This document shows, in pieces, positions 17,961 to 26,036 of a DNA stretch of 62,055 bases. The DNA comes from Bordetella parapertussis. GTDB lineage: Bacteria; Pseudomonadota; Gammaproteobacteria; Burkholderiales; JACQAP01. Every line of letters starts with the position of its first letter. Position 1 is the stretch's first letter. The notes under the pieces were generated by a model. That model saw only the letters and a program-made list of their open reading frames with translations, was not told the DNA's origin and made no database searches. Location: contig CAMDKM010000020.1 in the NCBI GenBank assembly GCA_945900965.1, forward strand, positions 1 through 62,055, in the 5' to 3' direction. Made by a program: the position numbers and the translations under genes.

Positions 17961-18326
17961 TCACTGCTCTCTAGGCAAAATCCCCACCAATTCCGCCAGC
18001 CAATGATCCGATTCGGCACCCAGATACACTTTCACCTCGACGCGGCGAAAAAATTCGTTTGGCGTGGGTTTGGTTTCCTGGCGGCATACCAGTGGCAGGT
18101 TGCCCTGCGGGCAGGCCACTTCGGTGCTGCCAACGGGAGGAAAAATTCGCGTTGCCCGCAACAATGCAATCTGGTTGCGCGCGGAAAGTTGCGCCAGTAC
18201 CCGCTGGCGCAAATCGACGCTGGATTGTGCCATGACACCCACCGCGCGCAATCCTGCAATCAGCGCCACGGCCACCATCGCCAGCGCGACCAGCACTTCG
18301 ATCAAGGTAAAACCGCGACCCGTCAT
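17961..18326 (-). CDS. gspI: Type II secretion minor pseudopilin GspI
   Basis: This is a 121-residue minor pseudopilin. The leader MTGRG is followed by the prepilin motif FTLIEVLVALAMVAVALIAG with Glu at +5. The C-terminal domain contains FFRRVEVKVY, matching GspI. The start at 18326 overlaps the gspH stop (ATGA); an open frame extending upstream is an artefact of gspH. It initiates pseudopilus tip assembly with GspJ and GspK. Confidence 0.93.
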   Translation of the reverse strand: MTGRGFTLIEVLVALAMVAVALIAGLRAVGVMAQSSVDLRQRVLAQLSARNQIALLRATRIFPPVGSTEVACPQGNLPLVCRQETKPTPNEFFRRVEVKVYLGAESDHWLAELVGILPREQ

Positions 18327-18784
18327 CTCTTGACGATCAAGGTTCCGAAAGCATCCATTTCCAGCACCCGGGTTCCTCCCAGTGTATCGATCCGAATACT
18401 GACCGGGGGCAACAGGGGTTCGGCGCCGAAGACCACTTCCGGCGCCACCACGCCTCTCACCACAACGGGCCAATCCCGCGCGCGCAATGCATCATTGGGC
18501 CCTTCGCGCACCTTGTCGGCGGAGACAAATCGGTAACCGCGCTGGTCCGCCTGCCACGCGATGGGTCGGCCTTGGGCGCGCGCTTCCACCTGCGCCAGTC
18601 GAAACAACGCCGCCAAACGCTTGCCTTCCTCGCTCCACAAGCGCTCTTCGCTTGGCGCCATGGACAGCGATACCGCACCCGCGGCGATGCCCATGATGAC
18701 AATCACGACCAGGAGTTCGAGAAGCGTAAACCCGGTGACGGGTGACGGGTGACGAGTGACGATGAATCGGTGACGCATGATCAT
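18323..18784 (-). CDS. gspH: Type II secretion pseudopilin GspH (leader within repeats)
   Basis: The prepilin motif TG/FTLLELLVVIVIMGIAAG marks a GspH-type minor pseudopilin, with a conserved globular domain (EEGKRLAALFRLAQVEARAQG). With the ATG at 18784 the leader is MIMRHRFIVTRHPSPVTG. Its second half (VTRHPSPVT) is encoded by CGTCACC-type heptamer repeats. No Shine-Dalgarno sequence precedes either nearby ATG (18784 or 18778). Processing by a prepilin peptidase, not encoded here, is expected. Confidence 0.88.
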   Translation of the reverse strand: MIMRHRFIVTRHPSPVTGFTLLELLVVIVIMGIAAGAVSLSMAPSEERLWSEEGKRLAALFRLAQVEARAQGRPIAWQADQRGYRFVSADKVREGPNDALRARDWPVVVRGVVAPEVVFGAEPLLPPVSIRIDTLGGTRVLEMDAFGTLIVKR

Positions 18785-18890
18785 TCGTGGGAGATGAATC
18801 ACCAAGCTTGCGCGACAATGACTAAGACATGTCGGCAACAGTTAACCTCACGATTTTTTTCCTCGTCACTTGTCACACGTCACCCGTATC
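18734..18890. repeat. Inverted-arm heptamer element overlapping the gspH leader
   Basis: GTGACGG-type units at 18734-18762 and inverted CGTCACT/CGTCACC-type units at 18861-18890 flank a loop of about 98 bases that holds the gspH start codon. One arm is translated as the prepilin leader. Confidence 0.82.
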
Positions 18891-18895
18891 GGCCT

Positions 18896-19333
18896 TCACA
18901 GCTCCCACGACCCAATATCCTTATCCGCCTCCGCGCCACCGGGCTGACCATCGGCCCCAAGAGTGAAAATGTCGATTTCGCCATGAATTCCAGGGTTGAG
19001 AAACTGGTAAGGCCTTTTCCACGGGTCCAGCGGCAGGCGATCCAGGCAAGCCCTCCAGTTATTGGGCTGAGGGTCGATTGTCGGGCGCGTCACCAGCGCC
19101 TGCAGACCTTGTTCCCCGGAGGGGAAACGCCCGTTGTCGTTCTGGTACATTTTGAGTGCACTCATGATGGACGCGATATCCTGCGTCGCGGCGGCAGCGC
19201 GAGCCTGATCCGCACGTCCCACTACTCGCGGCACGACCAGTGCCGCCAATACCCCGATAATTACCACTACCACCAGTACTTCCACCAGCGTAAATCCACC
19301 GGTCATCGTCCTCTTTTCCCGCTGTCTGATCAT
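18896..19333 (-). CDS. gspG: Type II secretion major pseudopilin GspG
   Basis: This is a 145-residue major pseudopilin. The leader MIRQREKRTMTGG precedes FTLVEVLVVVVIIGVLAAL with Glu at +5. The C-terminal region LGADGQPGGAEADKDIGSW matches the calcium-binding loop of GspG. GGAAGG lies seven bases before the ATG at 19333. It is the first gene of the minus-strand secretion operon and the main subunit of the pseudopilus filament. Confidence 0.96.
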   Translation of the reverse strand: MIRQREKRTMTGGFTLVEVLVVVVIIGVLAALVVPRVVGRADQARAAAATQDIASIMSALKMYQNDNGRFPSGEQGLQALVTRPTIDPQPNNWRACLDRLPLDPWKRPYQFLNPGIHGEIDIFTLGADGQPGGAEADKDIGSWEL

Positions 19334-19530
19334 GGATTAGCCTTCCAGTCGAAACACAAGTGTCGATATCTTCGCACAGCGCCGCACCCTTGGCTGTGGT
19401 TGCCGCGATATACTTCGCCAACTCAGGATATTAACGAAATCATGTCTCAAGATGGCGACGAAAATTTGAAGTTTCAAGCATGGCGTCCCCACGATCACGC
19501 TGAGCCGTTCTGGCCATCCAAATCGGCCCC
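19334..19530. promoter_or_regulatory. Divergent spacer between gspG and gspC
   Basis: This 197-base region must drive both halves of the secretion locus. I see no convincing sigma-70 promoter. The only regular motif is TTGAA-N2-TTCAA at 19466-19477, a possible dyad operator. It is called from position only. Confidence 0.35.
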
Positions 19531-19980
19531 ATGAAAATCCGGCTGCCATCCCTCATCAATCTCGCGCTCTTGGTCGCCCTTGCCGCCGTCGTGTCCTATT
19601 GGGTCATGCAAATTAGCGCCCAACGATCACCAGGCGAACCCCTGGTCTCCATTCCAGCAGGCGATTCGGTGACACAAAATCAGCCATTGGATACGATTTC
19701 CGCGGCGAGCCTATTTGGCCCGAGCTCTTCGACACAGGGTCCTGGCAGGGTCGTCCTGATCGGGATCATCGGTGAAGGTGGCAAAGGCTCGGGCGTAGCG
19801 CTGCTATCGGTGGATGGGCAACCGCCCGTGGCCTATAAGGTCGGTGAATCGATTCAAGATGACCAAGAACTCGTTGCCGTGCATTCGGACCGGGTCACGA
19901 TTGGTGGTGCGGGCGGCAATCAGGAAATCCGCATGCCGGAACGAGCTGCTCCCACCGGCATTGAGTCGGTACGCCAGTAG
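19531..19980 (+). CDS. gspC: Type II secretion protein GspC (short, no PDZ domain)
   Basis: This is a 149-residue bitopic protein. A short cytoplasmic tip is followed by a transmembrane helix (about residues 8-26) and a periplasmic homology region from about 55 to 125 (SAASLFGP... VLIGIIGEGGKGSGVALL... AYKVGESI). That is the T2SSC domain that contacts the secretin N0 domain. The PDZ or coiled-coil C-terminal domain of longer GspC proteins is absent. It is transcribed away from the other gsp genes. GspC bridges the inner platform and GspD. Confidence 0.9.
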   Translation: MKIRLPSLINLALLVALAAVVSYWVMQISAQRSPGEPLVSIPAGDSVTQNQPLDTISAASLFGPSSSTQGPGRVVLIGIIGEGGKGSGVALLSVDGQPPVAYKVGESIQDDQELVAVHSDRVTIGGAGGNQEIRMPERAAPTGIESVRQ

Positions 19981-20021
19981 CTGTCGGGTATCGGTTGGAG
20001 ACGATAAGGGAAGAGCGGGTA

Positions 20022-20118
20022 CGGCGTGAGGAGTGAGGCGTGAGGGGTAAGGTCTACACCCTTCACTCATTCACTCATTCACTCTTCACTAACTCAATCA
20101 CCCAATCACCCAATCACG
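20022..20118. repeat. Inverted-arm short tandem repeat element before the FecR-like gene
   Basis: GTGAGGC-type units (20022-20052) are followed almost immediately by CATTCACT 8-base units and CCCAATCA units (20056-20118). It could fold as a hairpin with a very short loop, in the spacer after gspC. Confidence 0.75.
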
Positions 20119-20126
20119 CTTTCAAC

Positions 20127-20139
20127 AGGAGGTCCATTG
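20127..20139 (+). promoter_or_regulatory. Full Shine-Dalgarno AGGAGGT before a TTG start
   Basis: AGGAGGT at 20127-20133, three bases before TTG at 20137, is a perfect anti-SD complement. It decides the start of the FecR-like gene in favour of TTG over the ATG at 20176. Confidence 0.75.
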
Positions 20140-20865
20140 CATATTTTTCGCGATCTCGACGACCCTCGTCGTCGAATGCTGGTCAAGATGCTGACGGCCA
20201 GCGCGCTGTCCACCGCCCCCTTGTCGAGGTCGCTAGCCCAGGTGCTGGGAGAAACGCCTGCGAAACTCCCCGCGGATCGTTCGATTTACCGCTTGAGCGG
20301 GCAGGTGTCGGTCAACGGCGCACCCGCTACCCTCAAAACCCAAATAGCCGGCACCGACACGATAGAAACCGCACGCAAATCCGAAGTGGTGTTCGTCAAC
20401 GGTGGCAGCGCCTTTATCCTGCGCGAATCGAGCAAAATGCAGCTGGGGTTGCAGCGGGAAAACAATATCGCGATCAATCTGCTTCGACTGGTTACCGGCA
20501 AGGTGCTGGCCGTGTTCGGCCCTGGAGTCCCGCAGCGTTTTAGCACGGTCACTGCCACCATCGGCATTCGCGGCACCGGGGTGTATGCGGAGTTCGATCC
20601 CGAGCAGACCTATTTCTGCACCTGTTACGGCATCACGGATATCGGGGCTAATGCCGACCCCAACGCCAGAAAAACCGTGCAATCGAAACACCACGACGAG
20701 CCGGTGTATATCCTTGCCAAACCCAAAGACGGCAAAGCGATCCGCCCGGCCCCTTTCATCTATCACACCGACCAGGAATTGATGCTGATCGAAACCCTCG
20801 TCGGCCGTACACCGCCGTTCGTCTTCCCATCGGAAGATTACGGTGGGCCGCGCAAGGATTACTAA
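20137..20865 (+). CDS. FecR-domain-like exported protein
   Basis: This is a 242-residue protein of which about residues 45-165 look like a FecR/iron-dicitrate-sensor-type beta domain: SGQVSVNGAPATL, then GSAFILRESSKMQL, and GTRGTGVY-like IGIRGTGVYAEF. The N-terminus has PRRRMLVKMLTAS, a twin-arginine-like signal, and no lipobox. There is no transmembrane anchor or nearby sigma factor, so it is unlikely to be a FecR-type signalling partner; a periplasmic or exported scaffold is more likely. It follows gspC and faces an outer-membrane barrel gene. Its stop codon TAA lies in the end of a repeat element, so the C-terminus may be altered. Confidence 0.65.
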   Translation: MHIFRDLDDPRRRMLVKMLTASALSTAPLSRSLAQVLGETPAKLPADRSIYRLSGQVSVNGAPATLKTQIAGTDTIETARKSEVVFVNGGSAFILRESSKMQLGLQRENNIAINLLRLVTGKVLAVFGPGVPQRFSTVTATIGIRGTGVYAEFDPEQTYFCTCYGITDIGANADPNARKTVQSKHHDEPVYILAKPKDGKAIRPAPFIYHTDQELMLIETLVGRTPPFVFPSEDYGGPRKDY

Positions 20866-20982
20866 GGAAACACTGAATTAAGTGTCTTCCCCGCGAAGGC
20901 GGGGAACCAGATGCCTTTGAAAAACCTGGATTCCCGTTTTCACGGGAATGACATTTTGGGACTTAATTCAGTGCTTCCCTAA
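20863..20982. mobile_element. MITE-like element, copy A
   Basis: The element is 120 bases with imperfect terminal inverted repeats (20863-20883 against 20961-20982, about 19 of 21 matching; inner part ACTGAATTAAGT). It contains two hairpins: ATTCCCGTGAAAACGGGAAT and a GGTTCCCCGCC... GCGGGGAA dyad. It has no coding capacity. It lies between the convergent FecR-like and barrel genes and supplies the FecR-like stop. The first hairpin has the ATTCCC-N8-GGGAAT form known from neisserial dRS3 repeats. Confidence 0.8.
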
Positions 20983-20997
20983 GCAATTCCCTTCATA

Positions 20998-21918
20998 TCA
21001 GAAACGCATCAGAAACGCGGCCGTCACCTGATGATCCGTATAGCGCACCGCATCGTAATTGGCAGGCTGCTCGCTCGGCCGCGATGCAGCCAATCGATAG
21101 GCAAAGTCCAGCGAGGTGTCTTCGCCCAGCGCGATGTTGTACCCGAGGCTCAGCAATGCGGTAAGGGCGTCGATCCGATAGGCATAACGGGGCGTGTCGG
21201 TGAAGACGTCGTCCCAACCCCACACTTCCGCGATGGCGGAGTATTGGGGCTGCGGTCGAGCGGTGGAAACGACGTCCCCTCGGCGCAATTCCATGCCGAG
21301 GTAAAGGGTCTGTCGGGCACGCAGGGAATAATCGAGATTGCCGCGTAAGCCGAATTCGTGTGTATCGAATATCTCGCTGCGAGCCTCGCGCACGTTGTAG
21401 TAAAGAGATCCAAAAATAAAAATCCGATCCGACCACGGCTTCCGGACCGAAACCCCTGCACTGGTCCTATTGCCATCGCGAAGCGCCGAACGATACCAAT
21501 CCGCCCCCTGCCTGACATAAAGCCCCCAGATCGGCGCGCCGAACTCTCCGGAGCGGCGATACTGAAATTCCCCCTGTACGCTGGCGTAAGTGCGATTGAG
21601 CCCCTTGAATTCGTCGAACACTTCGGTGCCCAGATTGCCAAGGAATACGACGCGCGTACGCGCCGTCAGTTGCCAGGGTAGGCTTGCGTTCACGTCAAAG
21701 CCGGCACTCATGTCGTCAAACCTGTCATCGTCTTGCGAACGGCTGACGTTATCGTCCCAGGTCAGATCTAACGTGGCGCGAAAACGCGGGTCTTGCCATT
21801 GCGCAAAGGCAGTCGGTGGCCAGCCGATGAACACCATGCAAATCAGCCACGCCGCCACGCCAACAGCCCTGGAAGTGCAGCGATTAAACAAGTGGGATAC
21901 CCCCATTGTTAGGCCCAT
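20998..21918 (-). CDS. Outer-membrane beta-barrel protein
   Basis: This is a 306-residue protein with a signal peptide ending AFAQWQ and then alternating hydrophobic/polar strands (for example FRATLDLTWDDNVSRSQ, TRVVFLGNLGTEVF, FIFGSLYYNVREA). The C-terminal phenylalanine (FLMRF) is typical of Bam-inserted barrels. AAGGAG precedes the ATG at 21918. I do not recognise a specific family. It is convergent with the FecR-like gene, so the two may work together at the envelope, but this rests on position alone. Confidence 0.65.
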   Translation of the reverse strand: MGLTMGVSHLFNRCTSRAVGVAAWLICMVFIGWPPTAFAQWQDPRFRATLDLTWDDNVSRSQDDDRFDDMSAGFDVNASLPWQLTARTRVVFLGNLGTEVFDEFKGLNRTYASVQGEFQYRRSGEFGAPIWGLYVRQGADWYRSALRDGNRTSAGVSVRKPWSDRIFIFGSLYYNVREARSEIFDTHEFGLRGNLDYSLRARQTLYLGMELRRGDVVSTARPQPQYSAIAEVWGWDDVFTDTPRYAYRIDALTALLSLGYNIALGEDTSLDFAYRLAASRPSEQPANYDAVRYTDHQVTAAFLMRF

Positions 21919-22355
21919 GGTCTCCTTTGCCTCGGCCGAAATGTATTACATATCACGGCGGCTTTGGCCGTAAGTGCTGCGCCTTAAGAACACAGAGAAA
22001 TTCAAGGATTTGGGTCGGCACGCCGCGCTCGCCAAACAAGCGCGCATTAACAACAAAATTGTTCGGAATTATGTACGTACCTTGACATCCGTCGTAAATA
22101 AGATCCCCGTTTCAAGATTCCCCGGCTTTCCTTTGCGTGCTTTTCTTTGCGTTCTTTGCGTCTTTGCGTCGAGCTTTTGTTTTACGGAAATCCCCAGACA
22201 ATTCAAATGAAAATCTTGACGCAAAGGCGCAAAGAACGCAGAGTACGCCAAGAAAGTGCATTCTTCGTTTCCTTCTGCGAATTTAATGCGAAGCCCTTAC
22301 GACCGCATCTGGTGTGCGGCAAAAACCTTTCTTCCGCGATGCTTGGCATATTAGC
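21919..22355. other. Non-coding spacer with a GCAAAGAC-type repeat element
   Basis: No gene is supported here. The left 210 bases are AT-richer than the surroundings and may hold the barrel promoter. The rest carries the repeat at 22131-22255. Confidence 0.6.
22131..22255. repeat. Dispersed inverted-arm element (CTTTGCGT / GCAAAGAC), copy 1
   Basis: CTTTGCGT 8-base units (22131-22172) and inverted GCAAAGGC/GCAAAGAA units (22216-22255) flank a loop containing CAGACAATTCAAATGAAAAT. The same loop occurs at 43770-43895, so these are two copies of one element. Confidence 0.88.
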
Positions 22356-23147
22356 TCAGGTTACGCTCAGCGATACCTCGCCCAGATTTTCGACGGCTAT
22401 GCGTACCTTGTCGCCGGCTTGCAGCCATTTGGTCTCGACCAGACTTCCAAGGAGTATGAAGTCGCCAGCTTTGAGGGGAGCAAGGCCGTGCTGGGCGCGG
22501 GCATTCGCCAGCCAGGCCAGCGCCTCGAAGGGGTGACCCATCACCAGCGCGCCAGTGCCCCGGCCCACTTCGACGCCGTTGAGGAAAGTTGCCCCGGAAA
22601 TTCGGGAAAGATCGAGTCGACGCCAGTCGGCCAGGAGCTTACCCAGCACGCAGCCGCAGTTGAAAAAATTGTCCGCGATCAGGGTTGGCACACCCAGGGT
22701 GGGATAATTCTCATAGCGATCATCAACAATTTCGATTGCCGCCATCACAGCCCCCACCGCTTCCGCCACATTTTCGCGGTTGAACGGCCCGCCCTCCAGG
22801 TTGCGACGAAGTTGCACGGCGATTTCGCACTCGATGCCCAGCTTCACGAACCCGGAGCGGGGGATACTGCCTGCGCCCCGCAACACGCTTTTGGAAAAAA
22901 TCACCCCGGCACAGGGGTTCGGAATATTCAGAAATGCCTGCATGACCGGTGTTGTGCAGCCGATCTTATGGCCCACCTGCTCCCCCATACCCGCCACCCC
23001 GAGCAGCCCGTTAAGCAGCCGTTGCAGGGCATAGGCTTCGGTTTCCGTCTGTGGCCGGATATCGGTACCGAGATCGGTAGTCGGCGTCAGCGAAAGTCTC
23101 TGATCCAGCAGGCGGGTCGCCGCCGCGAACATGCTTTGGGTCTGCAT
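22356..23147 (-). CDS. 2-keto-4-pentenoate hydratase / fumarylacetoacetase-fold hydratase
   Basis: This is a 263-residue MhpD/HpaG-family enzyme. VGHKIGCTTPVMQ, PCAGVIF, KLGIECEIAVQL (acidic metal ligands), IEIVDDRY and LIADN are the conserved blocks of the family. These enzymes hydrate 2-hydroxypenta-2,4-dienoate-type products of meta-cleavage or decarboxylate 4-oxalocrotonate. The ATG at 23147 is preceded by GAGGAG. It is monocistronic on the minus strand, beside a carbohydrate transporter. A paralogue is at 61234-62016. Confidence 0.82.
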   Translation of the reverse strand: MQTQSMFAAATRLLDQRLSLTPTTDLGTDIRPQTETEAYALQRLLNGLLGVAGMGEQVGHKIGCTTPVMQAFLNIPNPCAGVIFSKSVLRGAGSIPRSGFVKLGIECEIAVQLRRNLEGGPFNRENVAEAVGAVMAAIEIVDDRYENYPTLGVPTLIADNFFNCGCVLGKLLADWRRLDLSRISGATFLNGVEVGRGTGALVMGHPFEALAWLANARAQHGLAPLKAGDFILLGSLVETKWLQAGDKVRIAVENLGEVSLSVT

Positions 23148-23384
23148 CGACGCTCCTCGGTTGTTAGGCGCACGCGGCCATTGCACCACATTCCGCGACA
23201 CGGCGGCCGAAAATTCATGATGTTAGAGGGTGGCCCGTGGCGCGGCCCGCTGAGGGAACCACCGGGTCACTGGAAGAACCCTGCTTGACACTCCCGACTT
23301 CGGTTCACATAATCCGCTCGTTTTACCCAATACTGGCACCGTTAGTCGAGTCCAGTTAAAAAAATCAAGTCACGGAGGAAAATC

Positions 23385-24917
23385 ATGACAAAGCATGTCT
23401 TCGGCATCCGTCAGCCGATATTACTCAAATCGCTTATCGGGTTCGCGTTGGCGACCCTTGCACTGGGACTTTCCGGTTGCGGCAAGAAGGAAGAAGCTCC
23501 CGCGCCTGCCGCGACCCCCGCCCCTGCTGCTGCCCCCGCTGCCGGGAAAAGCGCCGCACAAATCGCGGTCGAGGCCGCCAAGCCCCTATGCGCGGATGGC
23601 AAAACCATCACCATCGTCTGGGAAGCCGGCCTGCAGTCCCTGGACCCGACCCAGTTTTCGGGCCCGTTGTGGGAAAAAGAGACCGGATGCAAGGTTAAGG
23701 TCATCGAAGTCCCGACCGCCGAAATGTTCACCAAGATCATGCAGGAATATCGTGCGGGCACTGGTGCGTACGACGCACTTAACGTGATCCCGGCGTGGAT
23801 GCCTGATCTGGCCCAAGCCGGCGCGCTCGAAGTGCTTGACCCGTTTGTGGACAAGTATGGATTCCGCTCCGAATTGCAGAGCATTGCCGCAACCTACCGC
23901 GACAACCAGATGACTGTGGACGGCAAGATCTACGGCTTCCCGGATGACGGCGATGTATTCCTGTTCTATTACCGCAAGGACATCTTCGCGCGCGAAGATC
24001 TGCAAAAGGCCTTTAAAGCCAAGTACAACTACGACTTGGCGCCGCCCAAAACCTGGCAGCAGTTCGACGAAATCGGCAGCTTCCTGACCACGGCACTGAA
24101 GAAGGAAAAGATTTACGGCGCGTCGTTCTTCCGCGAGCCGCCCTACACCATGTACATGTTCCAGGAGCGCTTCCGCGTGGAAGGCGGCAAGTTCTTCGAT
24201 GCCAACATGAAGGCCGCGGTGAACAGCGACGTCGGGGTGAAGGTGTTCACCGAAATGCGCAAGGAAAACCGCTTCATGCCCAAGGGTGTGGAGAAGTTCG
24301 GTTTCGTGGAAAACCTCGCCACCTTCCTTAAGGGCGAGAGCGCCATGACCATTTCCTGGCCGCCGTACGGCCGCTTCGCCGCCGGTTATCTGGCGAATGA
24401 AAAGGCCTTGTCCTGGGTGCCCAAGTCCACCATCGCCGACAAGGTCGGGTACGCCCTGCCGCCCGGCGGACATCCGCAGCTTGCCGCGGGCTTTGCGTTG
24501 TCCGTGGCTTCCACTTCCAAAAACAAGGAAGCGGCTTACCTCTTCATCCAGTGGCTGAACAGCGAAGAAATCAGCAACGAGCGCGTGAAACTGCCCTACG
24601 CCTTGCGCGATCCGTTCCGCGATTCGCATTTCACCAGTCCGGGATACCTGGCCCTGTGGCCGGATGCCAAGGAGTACCTGGCCGCTTTGGGCGAGGGTGC
24701 AAAGACCGGTCTGCTGGATCTGTCGCTGATCCAGACCGACAAGTACGAAGAAGCGCTGCGCCAGGGCATTAGCAAACTATGGGCCGGCCAGGATCCCAAG
24801 AAAATTCTCGACAAGGTCGCTGCCGATTGGGATGCCGCCACTCAACAAGTCGGCATGGACAAGCAGAAAGCTGTCTACGAGTCCTGGGCGGCGAAGTCCG
24901 GCGCTTACCCCAAGTAA
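23385..24917 (+). CDS. ABC transporter carbohydrate-binding lipoprotein (SBP family 1)
   Basis: This 510-residue receptor is preceded by GGAGG. A lipobox LSGC (residues 29-32) predicts lipid anchoring, followed by an alanine/proline-rich linker (about 37-55) and an SBP_bac_1 domain. Features include TEMFTKIMQEYRAGTGAYD-type hinge segments, GFPDDGDVFLFYYRKD and GESAMTISWPPYGRF. It is longer than classical MalE. It is followed by two MalF/MalG-type permeases and an ATPase, so it captures a sugar or sugar-acid. A terminator-like hairpin just downstream may raise its level relative to the permeases. Confidence 0.9.
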   Translation: MTKHVFGIRQPILLKSLIGFALATLALGLSGCGKKEEAPAPAATPAPAAAPAAGKSAAQIAVEAAKPLCADGKTITIVWEAGLQSLDPTQFSGPLWEKETGCKVKVIEVPTAEMFTKIMQEYRAGTGAYDALNVIPAWMPDLAQAGALEVLDPFVDKYGFRSELQSIAATYRDNQMTVDGKIYGFPDDGDVFLFYYRKDIFAREDLQKAFKAKYNYDLAPPKTWQQFDEIGSFLTTALKKEKIYGASFFREPPYTMYMFQERFRVEGGKFFDANMKAAVNSDVGVKVFTEMRKENRFMPKGVEKFGFVENLATFLKGESAMTISWPPYGRFAAGYLANEKALSWVPKSTIADKVGYALPPGGHPQLAAGFALSVASTSKNKEAAYLFIQWLNSEEISNERVKLPYALRDPFRDSHFTSPGYLALWPDAKEYLAALGEGAKTGLLDLSLIQTDKYEEALRQGISKLWAGQDPKKILDKVAADWDAATQQVGMDKQKAVYESWAAKSGAYPK

Positions 24918-24973
24918 TCTCTTAGCGGAAGTTCGACCGGCCTGCCATTCCCGGAGGCCGGCGCAGCACAAAC

Positions 24974-25004
24974 GGGAGCGCCGCCATCAAAGCGCTCCCT
25001 TTTT
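24974..25004 (+). terminator. Attenuator-like hairpin between receptor and permease
   Basis: GGGAGCG (24974-24980) pairs with CGCTCCC (24993-24999) and is followed by five T residues. It is in the right place to end a large fraction of transcripts after the binding-protein gene. Confidence 0.6.
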
Positions 25005-25024
25005 CCCGCCGCTTAACGGGTTTC

Positions 25025-25924
25025 ATGCTGTCTTCCAACGCACATTTGCCGCGCCCCGGATTCTCCGAGCGCAATTTCAAGTACCTGCTGGTCGGGCCGG
25101 CGATTTTCGTGCTGCTCCTGATCGGCATATTCCCTCTGGTCTATCTGCTGGTGGTGAGTTTTCAGGGCATCACCATGATCGACGTGAGCACGGCATTTGT
25201 CGGGTCACGCAACTATGCGCAGTTGTTTGATGATGTGCGCCTATGGGAGGCGCTCTTGCATACCGTGCTTTTTACCGCGATCGCTCTGCCTATCGAGTTA
25301 TTGCTCGGACTGGCGATGGCGCAACTTTTCCTGGAAAAAATCCCAGGCCGGCAGGTGTTCATCGCCCTGCTTGTCTTGCCTGTTGTGGTGTCGCCGATCG
25401 TCTCCGGCGCCACCTGGGCACTGTTATTCGATCATCGGTTCGGACCGATCAACCAGGTCATCGGCTGGTTCAGCGCAAACGAAGAAGCGATTCTGTGGAC
25501 CATCAACCCGAATCTCGTCTACCCTGCCATTCTTGCCGCGGAAATCTGGCAATGGACCCCGTTTATGTTCCTGCTGCTACTTGCCGCGCTGGCCAACGTC
25601 GATAAATCCCAGCTTGAAGCGGCGTCCATCGATGGCGCGGGATGGTGGCGGACATTCTTTAAAATCGTGCTGCCCGCCATCTGGCCGGTGATGGCGATCG
25701 CGATCCTGATTCGCGGCCTCGACCTGTTTCGCTTGTTCGACATCGTCTGGGCCTTGACCAAGGGTGGTCCGGGCACCATGACCGAAACGATTTCCATCTT
25801 CACTTACGTCAAGGGCTTTCAGCAGTTCGAGACCAGCTATACCGCCGCCGTGGCATTCCTGGTCATCGCGCTGCTTAGCGTGGTGGTCACCCTGGCGCTC
25901 AAGCGAGTGAATCTGGCGCGATGA
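25025..25924 (+). CDS. Carbohydrate ABC transporter permease, MalF/UgpA type
   Basis: This is a 299-residue inner-membrane protein with about six hydrophobic segments. The coupling EAA motif appears as LEAASIDGAGWWRTFFKIVLP near residues 195-215. It pairs with the permease at 26037-26873 to form the channel. The ribosome site before the ATG at 25025 is weak. A CCCCGC-TTCA-GCGGGG hairpin (25941-25956) follows the gene without a T-run. Confidence 0.9.
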   Translation: MLSSNAHLPRPGFSERNFKYLLVGPAIFVLLLIGIFPLVYLLVVSFQGITMIDVSTAFVGSRNYAQLFDDVRLWEALLHTVLFTAIALPIELLLGLAMAQLFLEKIPGRQVFIALLVLPVVVSPIVSGATWALLFDHRFGPINQVIGWFSANEEAILWTINPNLVYPAILAAEIWQWTPFMFLLLLAALANVDKSQLEAASIDGAGWWRTFFKIVLPAIWPVMAIAILIRGLDLFRLFDIVWALTKGGPGTMTETISIFTYVKGFQQFETSYTAAVAFLVIALLSVVVTLALKRVNLAR

Positions 25925-26036
25925 GCAACCTGGCGAGGGGCCCCGCTTCAGCGGGGATCGACAGCAAGGCGATTTGCGCCAGCCGCCGACACCGGGACAT
26001 TTCGCACACCACGGACGCATCGGAGGCGGCGCGGTG

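Noticed and set aside
20863-20982. Intact insertion sequence
   Set aside because: Only 120 bases with inverted ends and no transposase frame; a non-autonomous element at most.
23586-24629. 347-codon minus-strand frame opposite the sugar-binding lipoprotein
   Set aside because: Shadow frame with no signal, motif or ribosome site.
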